DNA of 57,460 nt from Pseudomonadota bacterium (GCA_030576275.1 JALIBN010000026.1:122765-180224); one strand, 5' to 3'. Shown: positions 27,267-35,993, numbered from the stretch's first letter. Numbers and translations are program-made. Notes: a model not told the origin generated them from the letters alone.

Positions 27267-27601
27267 GATAAGCTCTCAAGATTGGTTTTTAATAATGTTT
27301 TTATATAAAGATATAAGACGGGGCATTGTACAACGATTCATGTTATTCATCATTGATTAGTAAATCTAACATGTTATCTAGCCTAGCTACTGTAGTCATT
27401 TACAATCCTTATGAAATTCAAGTTTGTTTTTTAGTAACTGTTTCAATGGTATAAAAATTTAAATTAAGGTGGCCGATTAATTATAGTAACTTTAAGCGAC
27501 TTTTAAGTTCTGGTCTTTTTTGGCTAGGCGTTAACTAAGCTTGCTAAGAAGACTCTCAGAAATAGAGCTGTTTTTACGTGTCATGATTGATCCACAAAGG
27601 C
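27267..27601. other. 335-bp intergenic region, nothing recognised
   Basis: AT-rich. No gene remnant or strong hairpin could be identified between the dienelactone hydrolase start and the SOUL gene end. Confidence 0.45.
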
Positions 27602-28219
27602 TTAATATGACACCATAATCTCGTTGCGACGTAAAAATGGTAATGTCCAAGGTGGGTTATAGCGTGCAAGCTCTGGTTTACCAATAGGTGTGATGCCTTT
27701 GCTATTTAACCACGAGAGTAAGTCAGCCGTTTTCCTAGCGATTTTATCTTCACCTGTAAAACCAGAAAAACAAATCACGGCATAATTGCTTGCAGGTACC
27801 TCACGCAACGTGACAGCAGGATTATTAGGCTTAGGTAACGACGCTAAAGTATATTGACTCGGCATGACAAAGTGCATAAGCCATTGCTCACCTGATTGTT
27901 CGATACTTACTGGCACAGTCATACTGATTTTCGCTGACTTAGGCGTTATAGTAACGGGTGCAGTCATGCTGATTTTTTTATTTCCGCTTGTTATAGAGGT
28001 GTTATTACCAAATATATAATCTGCAATCAGTCTAAACCCAGCACTAGATGCCTCATTCAAAGTACCTGACACCCATGTTTCTGCCAATATCTTTGGGCTA
28101 TAAGCACGCAACTCAAACGCATCTGACTTTTCTATTAATGTGTATTTAGCTTCTTCAATCGCCATGGCCGTACCTGCAAAAAGTGAAATGAGTAGCCCAA
28201 TAATTAAACTAAACCGCAT
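27602..28219 (-). CDS. SOUL family heme-binding-like exported protein
   Basis: 205 residues with a Sec signal peptide (MRFSLIIGLLISLFAGTAMA, cleavage ~20) and AAGGA ribosome binding site. The mature part has the SOUL/HBP hallmarks: FELRAYSPKILAETWVSG, ISMTAPVTI and a second ISMTVPVSI, and MPSQYTLASLPKPNNPAV, then RKTADLLSWLNSKGI and the ending YNPPWTLPFLRRNE. The family binds heme or tetrapyrroles in eukaryotes; in bacteria function is unknown. Probably periplasmic. Confidence 0.88.
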   Translation of the reverse strand: MRFSLIIGLLISLFAGTAMAIEEAKYTLIEKSDAFELRAYSPKILAETWVSGTLNEASSAGFRLIADYIFGNNTSITSGNKKISMTAPVTITPKSAKISMTVPVSIEQSGEQWLMHFVMPSQYTLASLPKPNNPAVTLREVPASNYAVICFSGFTGEDKIARKTADLLSWLNSKGITPIGKPELARYNPPWTLPFLRRNEIMVSY

Positions 28220-28360
28220 ATGTCATTCCTTCAATAATATTGAATATATAAATATACAGACAATATAACCGAGAATAAATTTCGTAAATTTAAGAGCTAT
28301 AATTCTCATACAAGCTACTTTTAAAAAAGATAGATAGATCTAAGTGTTAATAAATTAGAT

Positions 28361-28570
28361 CTATTGTGAGGGTGAAAATTTTGTGCGTAAGCGGCTTTGT
28401 GAATGGTTCTCACCAAATAACTGGGTAGAGTCATGTGCAAATAGTCCTGCACGCCAAAATCCCCATTGCTCTAAAACTCTTAGAATTGTTTCATCATCTT
28501 TAATACCAGAGAGTAATGACCGTCTAACAGCATTCAAACGTGAAATGCGTAAATAAGGTAATGGGTTCAT
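28361..28570 (-). pseudogene. C-terminal half of an AraC-family DNA-binding domain
   Basis: 69 codons: NPLPYLRISRLNAVRRSLLSG, then TILRVLEQWGFWRAGLFAHD and LFGENHSQSRLR. This is the second helix-turn-helix of an AraC regulator (GFWRxGxFAxDxxxLFGE). A TAA lies two codons before the ATG and no sensory or first HTH domain exists upstream, so this is a remnant of a larger regulator. Confidence 0.78.
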
Positions 28571-28648
28571 CGCTAATTAATGTAGCTCCGAGACGGATAG
28601 TAACCTCTCTAATTCGGGGGGCGAAGACGAAAAACTCAATAGCAACGG

Positions 28649-28927
28649 TTATTTGCTACCCCACATTTTAGCCACGGCATGCTCGTTACCTAATAATCCG
28701 ACAATTACACAAACTAACCCGCCTATGAAGAATACTAGAATAGGGAGAAAACCAGCGATTTGGCTAGCTACTACGGCAGCTATAAGTGAAATAATGGACA
28801 GAAATAAAGATAAGCAACCCATAAACAACAGAATTTTTCGGTGAGAAGGTTTATAGATATATTTGTCCTCACCTGATTCAAAATAATTTAAAATCGGCGA
28901 AAATAATTTTCTCAAGTTAGTTTTCAT
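28649..28927 (-). CDS. Small conserved membrane protein
   Basis: 92 residues: a short N-terminal KLFSPILNYFESGEDKYIYKPSHRK segment, given in parts as FSPILNYFESGED and YKPSHRK, then two helices (ILLFMGCLSLFLSIISLIAA; GFLPILVFFIGGLVCVIVG) and NEHAVAKMWGSK. I have seen this pattern in marine gammaproteobacterial proteins of unknown function. Inner membrane, C-terminus in the cytoplasm by positive-inside. Complete and without neighbours of known role. Confidence 0.68.
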   Translation of the reverse strand: MKTNLRKLFSPILNYFESGEDKYIYKPSHRKILLFMGCLSLFLSIISLIAAVVASQIAGFLPILVFFIGGLVCVIVGLLGNEHAVAKMWGSK

Positions 28928-29113
28928 TTCTTTACTCTTTTAATGATTGTATCGATTTCTTGATTATCCATTATAAATTCCAGACTGATAAGGTTGAGCA
29001 TTGCGGGCGAGCAACATATTAACTGCTAGATTATATTGAGTTTTGTTTATTACTGCTTATTTGAGATCACATAGCTGACTATATTCCAACATTTTGCTAC
29101 TCTTAATATTAGC

Positions 29114-29325
29114 TTACTTTTTAGATACAGTTTTTTGACTTAAAGCACGCTCGACAGAAAATTCATAGAGATCAATAAGACCTTCCTCACTGATCTCTAT
29201 AAAGTCATCCATTTGACTTATGGCCCGAATAAAGCCGTCATTCTTAAGCTTGGGATAATAGCAGTGATTAACCTCGTTAAATTCTTCATGGTGAGGATGA
29301 TGGAATGTTGCAAGGGATAACGTCT
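29114..29325 (-). pseudogene. Remnant open frame without start codon
   Basis: Minus-strand frame ending TAA at 29114 reads ...ATFHHPHHEEFNEVNHCYYP, KLKNDGFIRAISQMDDFIEI and SEEGLIDLYEFSVERALSQK. It is open back to a TAG at ~29325 but offers no ATG, GTG or TTG. Protein-like composition suggests the tail of a lost gene; family not recognised. Confidence 0.5.
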
Positions 29326-29357
29326 ATTAAGATATAAGCCTGTTCCGTTTATGAGTC

Positions 29358-30065
29358 TTATTTTTTTGAATTATTCGACGCCAGCACTTCCTCCAATGAG
29401 AGTCCTGTTGAATCATTAATCGTTCGCCATAAATAATAAAAAATACCACCCATTATTAACATTGATGGCAAGGCAATTACTGGATAGCTGTAAAGCGTTA
29501 GCTGGCCAAGTTGCTCATTAAACTCAGGCGTACCTGCTGGGCTGGTTACAATCCATTTAGCTAAGATGTAATTCATTATTGCGGAGAAAACAAACGAAGC
29601 AGCGACAAGATAGGTTGCATTGAGTAAGCGTTTATCAAAAGAGGCGGTGCTGTTATTTTCTGCCAATTTTTCTTTTATTTTTTCAACGTCCATCACTTCA
29701 GGGTTAAAAAGTAACGCTTTGATTAACGGGTATGGCGTAAAAGCTGAGATTAAAACAACCGTTCCAATTAATGCTGGAATTGCCGCCTCTTTAATCGCTA
29801 ACCATTTAGTATCAAGCTCAAATAAACCAATACCACCAGTAAGCATCACACTCACTAAACCTAACAAAGCGATAAAATTAAACTTTCTGTATTTGATTAA
29901 CTCGAATAGTCCCCATATCAAAGGTAAAGAAAGGGCAACAATGAGACCACCAGTAGCCCCTAAGTCATCGTCGCCGCTTAGTTTCATTAAAACAATTGAC
30001 GGTATAACGATGCTGACCATAAGATCGATCATCGGACGCTTTTTATGAGTTGGGGCGTTATTCAT
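29358..30065 (-). CDS. VC0807-family multi-pass membrane protein
   Basis: Start placed at ATG 30065 (MNNAPTHKKRPMIDLMVSIV); the open frame reaches 30119. ~235 residues with about six helices. LPLIWGLFELIKYRKFNFIALLG and VMLTGGIGLFELDTKWLAIKEAAIPALIG (read as TGGIGLFELDTKWLAIKEAA) are the VC0807/IspZ-like hallmarks; the C-terminus has NSTGLSLEEVL-type tail. Function unknown; related to intracellular septation protein A by fold only. Divergent from the copper storage gene. Confidence 0.8.
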   Translation of the reverse strand: MNNAPTHKKRPMIDLMVSIVIPSIVLMKLSGDDDLGATGGLIVALSLPLIWGLFELIKYRKFNFIALLGLVSVMLTGGIGLFELDTKWLAIKEAAIPALIGTVVLISAFTPYPLIKALLFNPEVMDVEKIKEKLAENNSTASFDKRLLNATYLVAASFVFSAIMNYILAKWIVTSPAGTPEFNEQLGQLTLYSYPVIALPSMLIMGGIFYYLWRTINDSTGLSLEEVLASNNSKK

Positions 30066-30204
30066 TAGTTTGTTGTTCCAGATTAAAATTTCAAGAATGC
30101 CACCATTATATAGAATCACAAAATCGCTCGATAGCTTAAATCCAAGCTAGAATAGGTCGGACAAATCTAGAATCTGATAGGGAAGGGCTGTGAACCTGAT
30201 TTTT

Positions 30205-30221
30205 AACTTAAAATTTAAGTT
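30205..30221. repeat. 8-1-8 inverted repeat upstream of the copper storage gene
   Basis: AACTTAAA-A-TTTAAGTT, perfect arms, located ~127 bp before the csp-like GTG start in the divergent promoter region. Could be an operator; no known regulator consensus recognised. Confidence 0.5.
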
Positions 30222-30347
30222 GGTAATAAGGGCTTGATGGCATGGTCTATTTTTTAACTAAAATTAACAACAGCTAACTTCATACTTGTACATACGACTA
30301 TTTAAGATAGTGGCCAAAAACAATAAACATACTAAGAGGAAAAGACC

Positions 30348-30827
30348 GTGGAAACAACAGATGCATCACGCAGAGATTTATTAAAAGGCTTGGGTAGTGC
30401 TTCAGTAGCCCTTGCTGCTGGACTATCATTGAGTGCCAATGCCAACACTACTGCTGTCGATCATAGCAAGATGAATCACCAGGTCCCGATTAATGTGAAA
30501 TTAGAAGAGTTGATCGATACCTTTCTAGAATGTATCAAGATGGGCGAAATTTGTAATCAACATAACATGCACATGTTTCAAATGGGCGATACCGCACTGG
30601 CCGATTGTTCAATTGCCGTTCAAGAATTGATAGTAGCCAACACGGCGGTAATAAGATTCACAGCTAATAACTCTCGCCATTTAAAGACTTTTCTCGAAGC
30701 CACAATAAAAGTATGTGAAACATGTGAAGAAGAATGTAAAAAACATGACAAACACATTCAATGTAAAGACTGCGCTGAAGCATGCCGTGATTGTATCGAT
30801 TTCTGTACTGTATACCTTGCCGCTTAA
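30348..30827 (+). CDS. Tat-exported Csp1-like copper storage protein (four-helix bundle)
   Basis: 159 residues with GTG start preceded by AAGAGGA. A Tat signal (SRRDLLKGLG twin-Arg, then AAGLSLSANANT) directs the folded protein to the periplasm. The mature part is a helical bundle with 11 Cys spaced to point inward: FLECIKMGEIC, ADCSI, then VCETCEEECKK, IQCKDCAEACRDCIDFC. The family (DUF326, Csp1-type, first characterised in methanotrophs) binds many Cu(I) ions through Cys thiolates. Here it would store or buffer periplasmic copper. Stands alone; no copper oxidase, CopA or CueR gene is nearby. Confidence 0.9.
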   Translation: METTDASRRDLLKGLGSASVALAAGLSLSANANTTAVDHSKMNHQVPINVKLEELIDTFLECIKMGEICNQHNMHMFQMGDTALADCSIAVQELIVANTAVIRFTANNSRHLKTFLEATIKVCETCEEECKKHDKHIQCKDCAEACRDCIDFCTVYLAA

Positions 30828-31004
30828 AAAGAGCTGGGAACTTAGTAACAGGCCTAACTATTCCTGATTTTATGGATTCCGTTGAGACTGTTATTTCTTT
30901 TTATCAGCTACTTGTCTTCTGAGCTTCATTTAAATCGTTATATTCCTAAACGACTAGCCATTCGATGGTATTCTTCATGCTAAATACGGCTTATGTTTTT
31001 AACC

Positions 31005-31241
31005 TTAACTCTCACCTTTTTCAATGGTGAAGATTAACTTATCTTCTGTTTCCGACGATTCAATCAATTGGTGTACAGATATTTCACAATAAACTGGGAT
31101 ATCGATAAATGCGGCGCGATCAGTAGCAATCAATCGTAGCCGTTCTCCAGCTTGCATTGTAGAGAGTGCTTTTTTGGCTTTTAGTAATGGAAGGGGGCAG
31201 TTTAAACCTGAGGTATCAATTTCTGTGTCAAAGTGAGACAT
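31005..31241 (-). CDS. TusA-like sulfurtransferase
   Basis: 78 residues, single TusA/SirA fold. The active Cys sits in LNCPLPLLKAKKAL (CPxP motif). E. coli TusA passes persulfide sulfur to the TusBCD/MnmA tRNA thiolation path, but many paralogues serve sulfur oxidation or molybdenum cofactor synthesis; with no partner genes nearby the path cannot be fixed. The persulfide dioxygenase fusion elsewhere in the window is a possible metabolic companion. Confidence 0.85.
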   Translation of the reverse strand: MSHFDTEIDTSGLNCPLPLLKAKKALSTMQAGERLRLIATDRAAFIDIPVYCEISVHQLIESSETEDKLIFTIEKGES

Positions 31242-31403
31242 ATATAGTTTTCTTGTTTTAAAGTAAAATGCGGCGATATTTTATAGCACTAGCTACTATT
31301 TGGAGATAAGTCGTTAAATAAATCAGTTACTTGCTTATCCAGATTAGTAATTGTCTGCTTGATTAATTAATGACTACTGACCCAGTAGATATACAGGTCA
31401 TCA

Positions 31404-31715
31404 TCAGATTGATGGCGAACTTTGATGACAGTTCCAACAAAAATCAAAAGAAGCATTATTCTTTTCTCGACAGTTGCTACATATCCATTCAGCATCGGCA
31501 TCACGACTAAAGGAAGACGATATAACATCGATTGCTTTGTCATATTCATTATCGTTTACCACCCATAACTCAAGCCATGTTTCATGGGGTACTAGATCAC
31601 CGGCAGCGCCTGCTGCAAATTCATTTTTCAGCATAATATCTATGCCTGAATTTTCAACTAAGTTTTGAATGTTATGGACTAAATAGCGATTTTCATTGGT
31701 GTAGAGTAATTTCAT
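31404..31715 (-). CDS. DUF2007-type protein with C-terminal zinc ribbon
   Basis: 103 residues. The N-terminal ~70 match the DUF2007 putative signal-transducing domain (MKLLYTNENRYLVHNIQNLV, LKNEFAAGAAGDLVPHETW, ELWVVNDNEYDKA). The C-terminus is a Cys4 zinc ribbon: CSNCREKNN and CWNCHQS (C-x2-C ... C-x2-C). Fusion of the domain to a ribbon suggests interaction with RNA or protein (inference). It overlaps the end of a short upstream frame by an ATGA, a possible translational coupling. Confidence 0.78.
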   Translation of the reverse strand: MKLLYTNENRYLVHNIQNLVENSGIDIMLKNEFAAGAAGDLVPHETWLELWVVNDNEYDKAIDVISSSFSRDADAEWICSNCREKNNASFDFCWNCHQSSPSI

Positions 31716-31897
31716 AAATCAATATCCTTGACCAATAAAGGTTGCATAAATCGGTGGAGATTACTATTTTGTGTTTCAAAATAGCCGTGTATAGACATTG
31801 TGAGTACCGAGAACATATCTTGAATTATTAACGGTCTAGTTCGGTATTTTCGCACAATTTTACACTGCCAATAGTCATTGATTGATCCTAATGACAT
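31712..31897 (-). CDS. Short possible gene overlapping the DUF2007 start
   Basis: 61 codons (MSLGSINDYWQCKIVRKYRT...), TTATGA overlap with the DUF2007 ATG and a GATGGGA-like ribosome site. No recognised domain, and composition is not strongly protein-like. It may be a real small upstream partner or a leader; could equally be chance. Confidence 0.35.
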   Translation of the reverse strand: MSLGSINDYWQCKIVRKYRTRPLIIQDMFSVLTMSIHGYFETQNSNLHRFMQPLLVKDIDL

Positions 31898-32120
31898 TAT
31901 TTCCCATCAAATATATTGTTTGTTGGTGGCAATGAAATGGGAGTGGCGGACCATATTGAGCAAGCCTAGTGAAGCCGCTTGATAAGGTCTTGTCTAAAAT
32001 AACTCCTCAACAAGGGAAAATATGGACCGCTGATTGGCAGTCTTAAATTTTAGTGACTTCGACCCTATAAGGTTATTTACGATAGAATACTCAGGATTTT
32101 GGCATTAGACTGGATCACTC

Positions 32121-33361
32121 TTGCATACACTTTCTGAGTTAAAATCTGGTGAATTATCGGGCATTAAACGCTTATCATTAGCAGAACATATAACGTCATT
32201 TCCCTTAGAAATTCTTTCGCTGGCTGATAGCCTAGAAATACTCGATTTATCTAATAACTAACTTAGCTCATTACCCGATGAGTTGGTAAAATTGCATAAG
32301 CTCAAAATCATATTTGCATCAAATAATGAATTTGAAATATTACCTGAGGTATAGGGCCGCTGCCCTAACCTAGAGATGGTAGGTTTCAAAGCTAATAAAA
32401 TACACACCGTGTCAGGGCAATCATTACCGATAAAACTACGTTGGTTAATATTGACTGACAATCAAATTGAAAAACTACCAGATAGTTTAGGTGAACGACC
32501 TTCATTACATAAGTTTGTCATTGCAGGCAATAAGTTAACGAAACTACCTAAGACACTTTCTAAATCTTATAATCTTGAGTCAGTACGTGTTTCAGCTAAC
32601 CAATTGACAGCATGCCCAGTACAATTACTCGATTTACCAAAGCTTGCTTGGTTAGCCATGTCAGGTAATCCCTTTAGCCAAGGAGAGGCTAATATTGAAA
32701 CCGTTCCTCGAATACCTTCATCACATTACAAAAAAGACTCGGGCAGGGTGCATCAGGTGTTATTTCAACCGCTACTTGGAATACAACTGACCATCAGTTT
32801 CCGAATGACATTGCTGTAAAAGTATTTAAAGGTGAAGTCACAAGTGATGGTTATCCTGAAGATGAATTAAAAGCCTGCTTAAAGGCGGGTAATTATCCAA
32901 ATTTAGTTCAACCATTGGCACAAGTGAATGAAGAGGGTTATCTAGCCTTAATCATGGACTTAATACCGCAGCACTACAAAAACCTTGGTCTACCGCCTAG
33001 TTTTGAAAGTTGTACGCGTGATACCTTCACAGAAAGTTTTACGCTGCCAATTGCACATATTGGAAAAATAGTGAATCAAATGCAGGATGTATTTAATCAT
33101 TTACATGAAAACCAAGTAAGCCACGGCGATTTATATGCCCATAATATTTTATTTGATCAACAAGCTAATATCATATTTGGTGATTTTGGTGTCGCAACGA
33201 TGCAGCACATGTTAAGCGATCTACAACAAGTTAAAATTAAACAGATTGAACAACGGGCATTGAGTTATTTAATTGATGATTTATTAGGCGTATGTGTTGA
33301 ATATGATCAAAACAGTGAACCTTATAATGACCTTCAGCAATATGCCGCATCATTACGCTAA
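32121..33361 (+). pseudogene. Leucine-rich repeat protein kinase, inactivated
   Basis: In the family's register the start codon is TTG (LHTLSELKSG...) instead of ATG. LRR units follow: LEILDLSNN-TAA (32259-32261)-LSSLPDEL, then EILPEV-TAG (32352-32354)-GRCPNLEMVGFKANKI, LRWLILTDNQIEKLPDSLG, FVIAGNKLTKLP, WLAMSGNPFS. A frameshift near 32720 then leads into the kinase part (ITLQKRLGQGASGVISTATW, IAVKVFKGEVTSDG) with the catalytic loop SHGDLYAHNILFD and FGDFGVA. Intact homologues are ~420-residue bacterial LRR-STPK fusions. Two nonsense codons, one frameshift and a lost ATG make it a pseudogene, though the HGDLYAHN and GDFG motifs remain. Confidence 0.9.
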
Positions 33362-33443
33362 AGGCATGTAGGTACCTGTAAAATAGGCATTATTTATAGC
33401 CTATGGCTAAATAAATCTTTCCCCCCTTTACGACACTTATAAG

Positions 33444-33466
33444 ATCAAGCTGACTGAGCCCTTGAT
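33444..33466. repeat. Dispersed 23-bp repeat, copy A
   Basis: Shares 21 of 23 bases with 38834-38856. The ends ATCAAG and CTTGAT are complementary, giving a short hairpin. See findings. Confidence 0.7.
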
Positions 33467-33640
33467 ATTAGATCAATCTATTCTAAGCCCAACGATATGA
33501 TTCTGTGAAATATTTTGATTCCTAAAATGGATTTTTTAACTTTTAAATCAACGTCTTTCTTTCTTGTAGACATAACTTGATGAGTGGTATAAATTACCGC
33601 GAATTAATTATAGTGAACTTAATTTTCAGGAATGAAATCA

Positions 33641-34114
33641 ATGGCTAGACCACAAGGGCTACTTGAAGCAACAATGTACGCAAATAGGCTTGGCATACCT
33701 GTTGAAGAAGTGATTACTAAAATCAAAGACGGTACTTATATTGGACGTCAAGTGCATGGTGAGTGGTATTTAGAATCTCCCATGGTAGCAGTTTCGACCG
33801 ATAATACATCTTCCCAAGATGTTAACACTGAACCAAATGAATCGAGATACGATGACGATGTACCGACATCTTACTCAATGACACGTTTCTTATTAAAAAT
33901 GTCAAGTTTTTTAGGCTGGATCTTGTTTTTAGGTGGGATGGTGTGGCTTTTAAGTGGATTTATAATGAGTGATGGCATTCAAGATAAGCTAATAAAAGGC
34001 GGTGTAGCATTTCTTTTAGGTATTGCAATAATCCACGTAAATCAAGTTATTTTAGCTGTTCTAGATACGTCGGATAACACACTTGAATTATTGAGAGTCA
34101 TGCGAGACAAATAA
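33641..34114 (+). CDS. Two-helix membrane protein with N-terminal HTH-like segment
   Basis: 157 residues from ATG 33641, chosen because AGGA lies 9 nt upstream (an ATG three codons earlier abuts it). The N-terminal ~50 residues (MARPQGLLEATMYANRLGI, VITKIKDGTYIGRQVHGEWYLE) look like an excisionase/MerR-type winged helix: a helix-turn-helix followed by GRxxxGxWY. A ~45-residue polar linker leads to two membrane helices (FLGWILFLGGMVWLLSGFIM; LIKGGVAFLLGIAIIHVNQVI). A membrane-tethered DNA-binding or signalling protein is possible, but no known family was identified. Confidence 0.65.
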   Translation: MARPQGLLEATMYANRLGIPVEEVITKIKDGTYIGRQVHGEWYLESPMVAVSTDNTSSQDVNTEPNESRYDDDVPTSYSMTRFLLKMSSFLGWILFLGGMVWLLSGFIMSDGIQDKLIKGGVAFLLGIAIIHVNQVILAVLDTSDNTLELLRVMRDK

Positions 34115-34121
34115 GTGTTAA

Positions 34122-34337
34122 ATGGATTTAAATAACAAATTAACTCTTACTTTATTAATATGTTTAGCTACTCTATCAGCTTATGCGAGTAGCTGAGCGG
34201 TCGAGTGTTGCAATACGCTTTCTGATACGGCTGGAAATATTTTTTCCCAACATATAGAAAAATCAAACTGGCTACCTTTAACGCCTAGTGTAAAATCAAT
34301 CCACTACGCCACATCATTTAAAAGCGATAACGCATAA
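34122..34337 (+). pseudogene. Small secreted protein gene interrupted by TGA after the signal peptide
   Basis: ATG 34122 opens MDLNNKLTLTLLICLATLSAYASS, a good signal peptide (blocks MDLNNKLTLTLL and ICLATLSAYA), then TGA at 34194-34196. The same frame continues AVECCNTLSDTAGNIFSQHI, EKSNWLPLTPSVKSIHYATS and FKSDNA to TAA at 34335-34337. So a 71-codon gene would be intact but for one TGA. Most likely a nonsense mutation. Confidence 0.6.
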
Positions 34338-34362
34338 GGATAATAATTAAGATGAGTCAGTT

Positions 34363-35286
34363 TTGAATACTGATCAACATGGCCAGCAACTATCAATTTT
34401 AGATGTTCCATTTCAACCCCCAACCTCTCATCAAGCACAGCGATTATTTCATGGTCGAAGTCATGTCCATAAAGGCTATGAGCACGTTGCTATAGATTGG
34501 TTGTCACCCGTATTACTCATCACACTGTATAAAGTCGTTGCGGCTAGCGAGTTAAAGCAGTTGGCCGAACAACTGTTTTCAGCCGTCAGTGAATGCACAT
34601 CAGTTCAAGTTCAATACCGATATGAACAAACAGGGCCTATTGAGTTATTAATGGGCGATGCCTGCACAGAGACCACCGTTGAAGAAAATGGCCTGAAATA
34701 TCAAATCTCATTAGGTCGAGCTCGAAATACCGGCCTGTTTCTGGATATGATTAATGGCCGTCAGTGGGTTAAAGATAATGCACAAGGCACACGAGTATTA
34801 AATCTATTTTCCTATACCTGTGCTTTCTCTGTTACTGCCATCGCCAATGATGCGGCGAGCGTCTTTAATATTGATATGAGCCGACCATCACTGGCAATTG
34901 GACGAGATAACCATCGCTTAAATGACCACGACACAGGAAAGGTAAAGTTTGATTCCCTGGATATTTTTAAATCATTCGGTCGAATAAAAAAGAACGGGCC
35001 TTATGATTTATTAATTTGCGATCCACCTTCCTTTCAAAAAGGCAGTGTTGATATTAAACGTGATTATAAAAAGATAATTAGACGGATCCCTGAGTTTATG
35101 AATCCTAATAGTTTATTGATGTTATGTTTGAACTCACCAGATTTAGATGCTGAATTTCTTAAAAAAACGGTGGCTGATGAATGTGCCGATTGCCATTATC
35201 TAAGTGAGATATTTCCACCTACTATATTTAAGAATGCAGTAGAGGAACAAGGTTTAAAGGTATTGATTTACCGTTATAAAGGCTGA
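34363..35286 (+). CDS. SAM-dependent methyltransferase, RlmI/RlmK-like
   Basis: 307 residues from TTG 34363. The Rossmann SAM motif VLNLFSYTCAFSVTA and the catalytic ICDPPSFQKG (DPPSF) place it with class I methyltransferases of the RlmI/RlmL(K) type that methylate 23S rRNA cytosine or guanosine. The start needs care: an ATG at 34352 (ATGAGTCAGTTTTGA) is just out of frame; adding one T to its T4 run would give MSQFLNTDQH directly in frame. So either TTG is used, or a homopolymer error hides an ATG start. Downstream protein is full length. Confidence 0.85.
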   Translation: MNTDQHGQQLSILDVPFQPPTSHQAQRLFHGRSHVHKGYEHVAIDWLSPVLLITLYKVVAASELKQLAEQLFSAVSECTSVQVQYRYEQTGPIELLMGDACTETTVEENGLKYQISLGRARNTGLFLDMINGRQWVKDNAQGTRVLNLFSYTCAFSVTAIANDAASVFNIDMSRPSLAIGRDNHRLNDHDTGKVKFDSLDIFKSFGRIKKNGPYDLLICDPPSFQKGSVDIKRDYKKIIRRIPEFMNPNSLLMLCLNSPDLDAEFLKKTVADECADCHYLSEIFPPTIFKNAVEEQGLKVLIYRYKG

Positions 35287-35375
35287 ATACCTCAGCTAGT
35301 ATTTGATGCGCTAATACCTAATCAACTGGCTAAGAAACCAGATTTTTGTTATTTTAAGGTGTTATTGTGGTCAGG

Positions 35376-35993
35376 TCACCACGGTACTGTTTGTTTAGCA
35401 TCATCATTGATTGAGCGACGAATACCTTCAACTGACAATGTTAAATACACCGTTTCGGACGATGGCCCCAACAGACTGGCATCTATACCGTAATCTACTA
35501 GTTTGAAGCTGGTCGTGCCAACAAAACCTCGACGGTAGCCAAGCCATGGGTCTTTACCGTGGCCAACAAAACTAACTTCGATGGTTAACGGTTTAGTCAC
35601 ACCATGCAAGGTGAAATCGCCCGTTAATAGGCCCGTTTTATCATCTTTTTGTTCAAAAGAAGTTGAGATAAAATGAGCTTGTGGAAAGTTGGCGGCATCC
35701 AAGTATTTATCGCCTCTCAGATGTTTATCGCGTAAGGCATGATTGGTATCAATACTGGCAACGTCGATTGTTACCTCCACTTTTGCCGCCGAAGGATTCT
35801 TTTCGTTATAACTGAAATCACCTGAAAACGTATTAAAACGACCGCTCATCCAGCTAAACCCGAGATGTTGAATTCTAAAATCAATAGACGCATGTGCACC
35901 GTCGGTATCTATCTGATAATAATCCGCATAGGATGAAAAGCTTGTTGTTAAAACCGAAAACGTGAATGCTATAGCCCATAATAATTTTTTCAT
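35376..35993 (-). CDS. YceI-family periplasmic lipocalin-like protein
   Basis: ATG 35993 follows GGAGAACAGC, so it is preferred over the in-frame ATG at 36005. 205 residues with a Sec signal (MKKLLWAIAFTFSVLTTSFSSYA, two parts: MKKLLWAIAFTFSV and LTTSFSSYA). Mature domain: YQIDTDGAHASIDFRIQHLG, FNTFSGDFSYNEKNP, LRGDKYLDAANFPQAHF and LTGDFTLHGVTKPL. YceI proteins bind polyisoprenoid such as ubiquinone-like chains in a lipocalin barrel in the periplasm. Often paired with a cytochrome b561 gene; none is here. Confidence 0.9.
   Translation of the reverse strand: MKKLLWAIAFTFSVLTTSFSSYADYYQIDTDGAHASIDFRIQHLGFSWMSGRFNTFSGDFSYNEKNPSAAKVEVTIDVASIDTNHALRDKHLRGDKYLDAANFPQAHFISTSFEQKDDKTGLLTGDFTLHGVTKPLTIEVSFVGHGKDPWLGYRRGFVGTTSFKLVDYGIDASLLGPSSETVYLTLSVEGIRRSINDDAKQTVPW

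Noticed and set aside
34194-34196. Selenocysteine codon in the secreted mini-protein
   Set aside because: No SECIS-like hairpin could be seen and surrounding genes show many nonsense mutations; kept only as a check.
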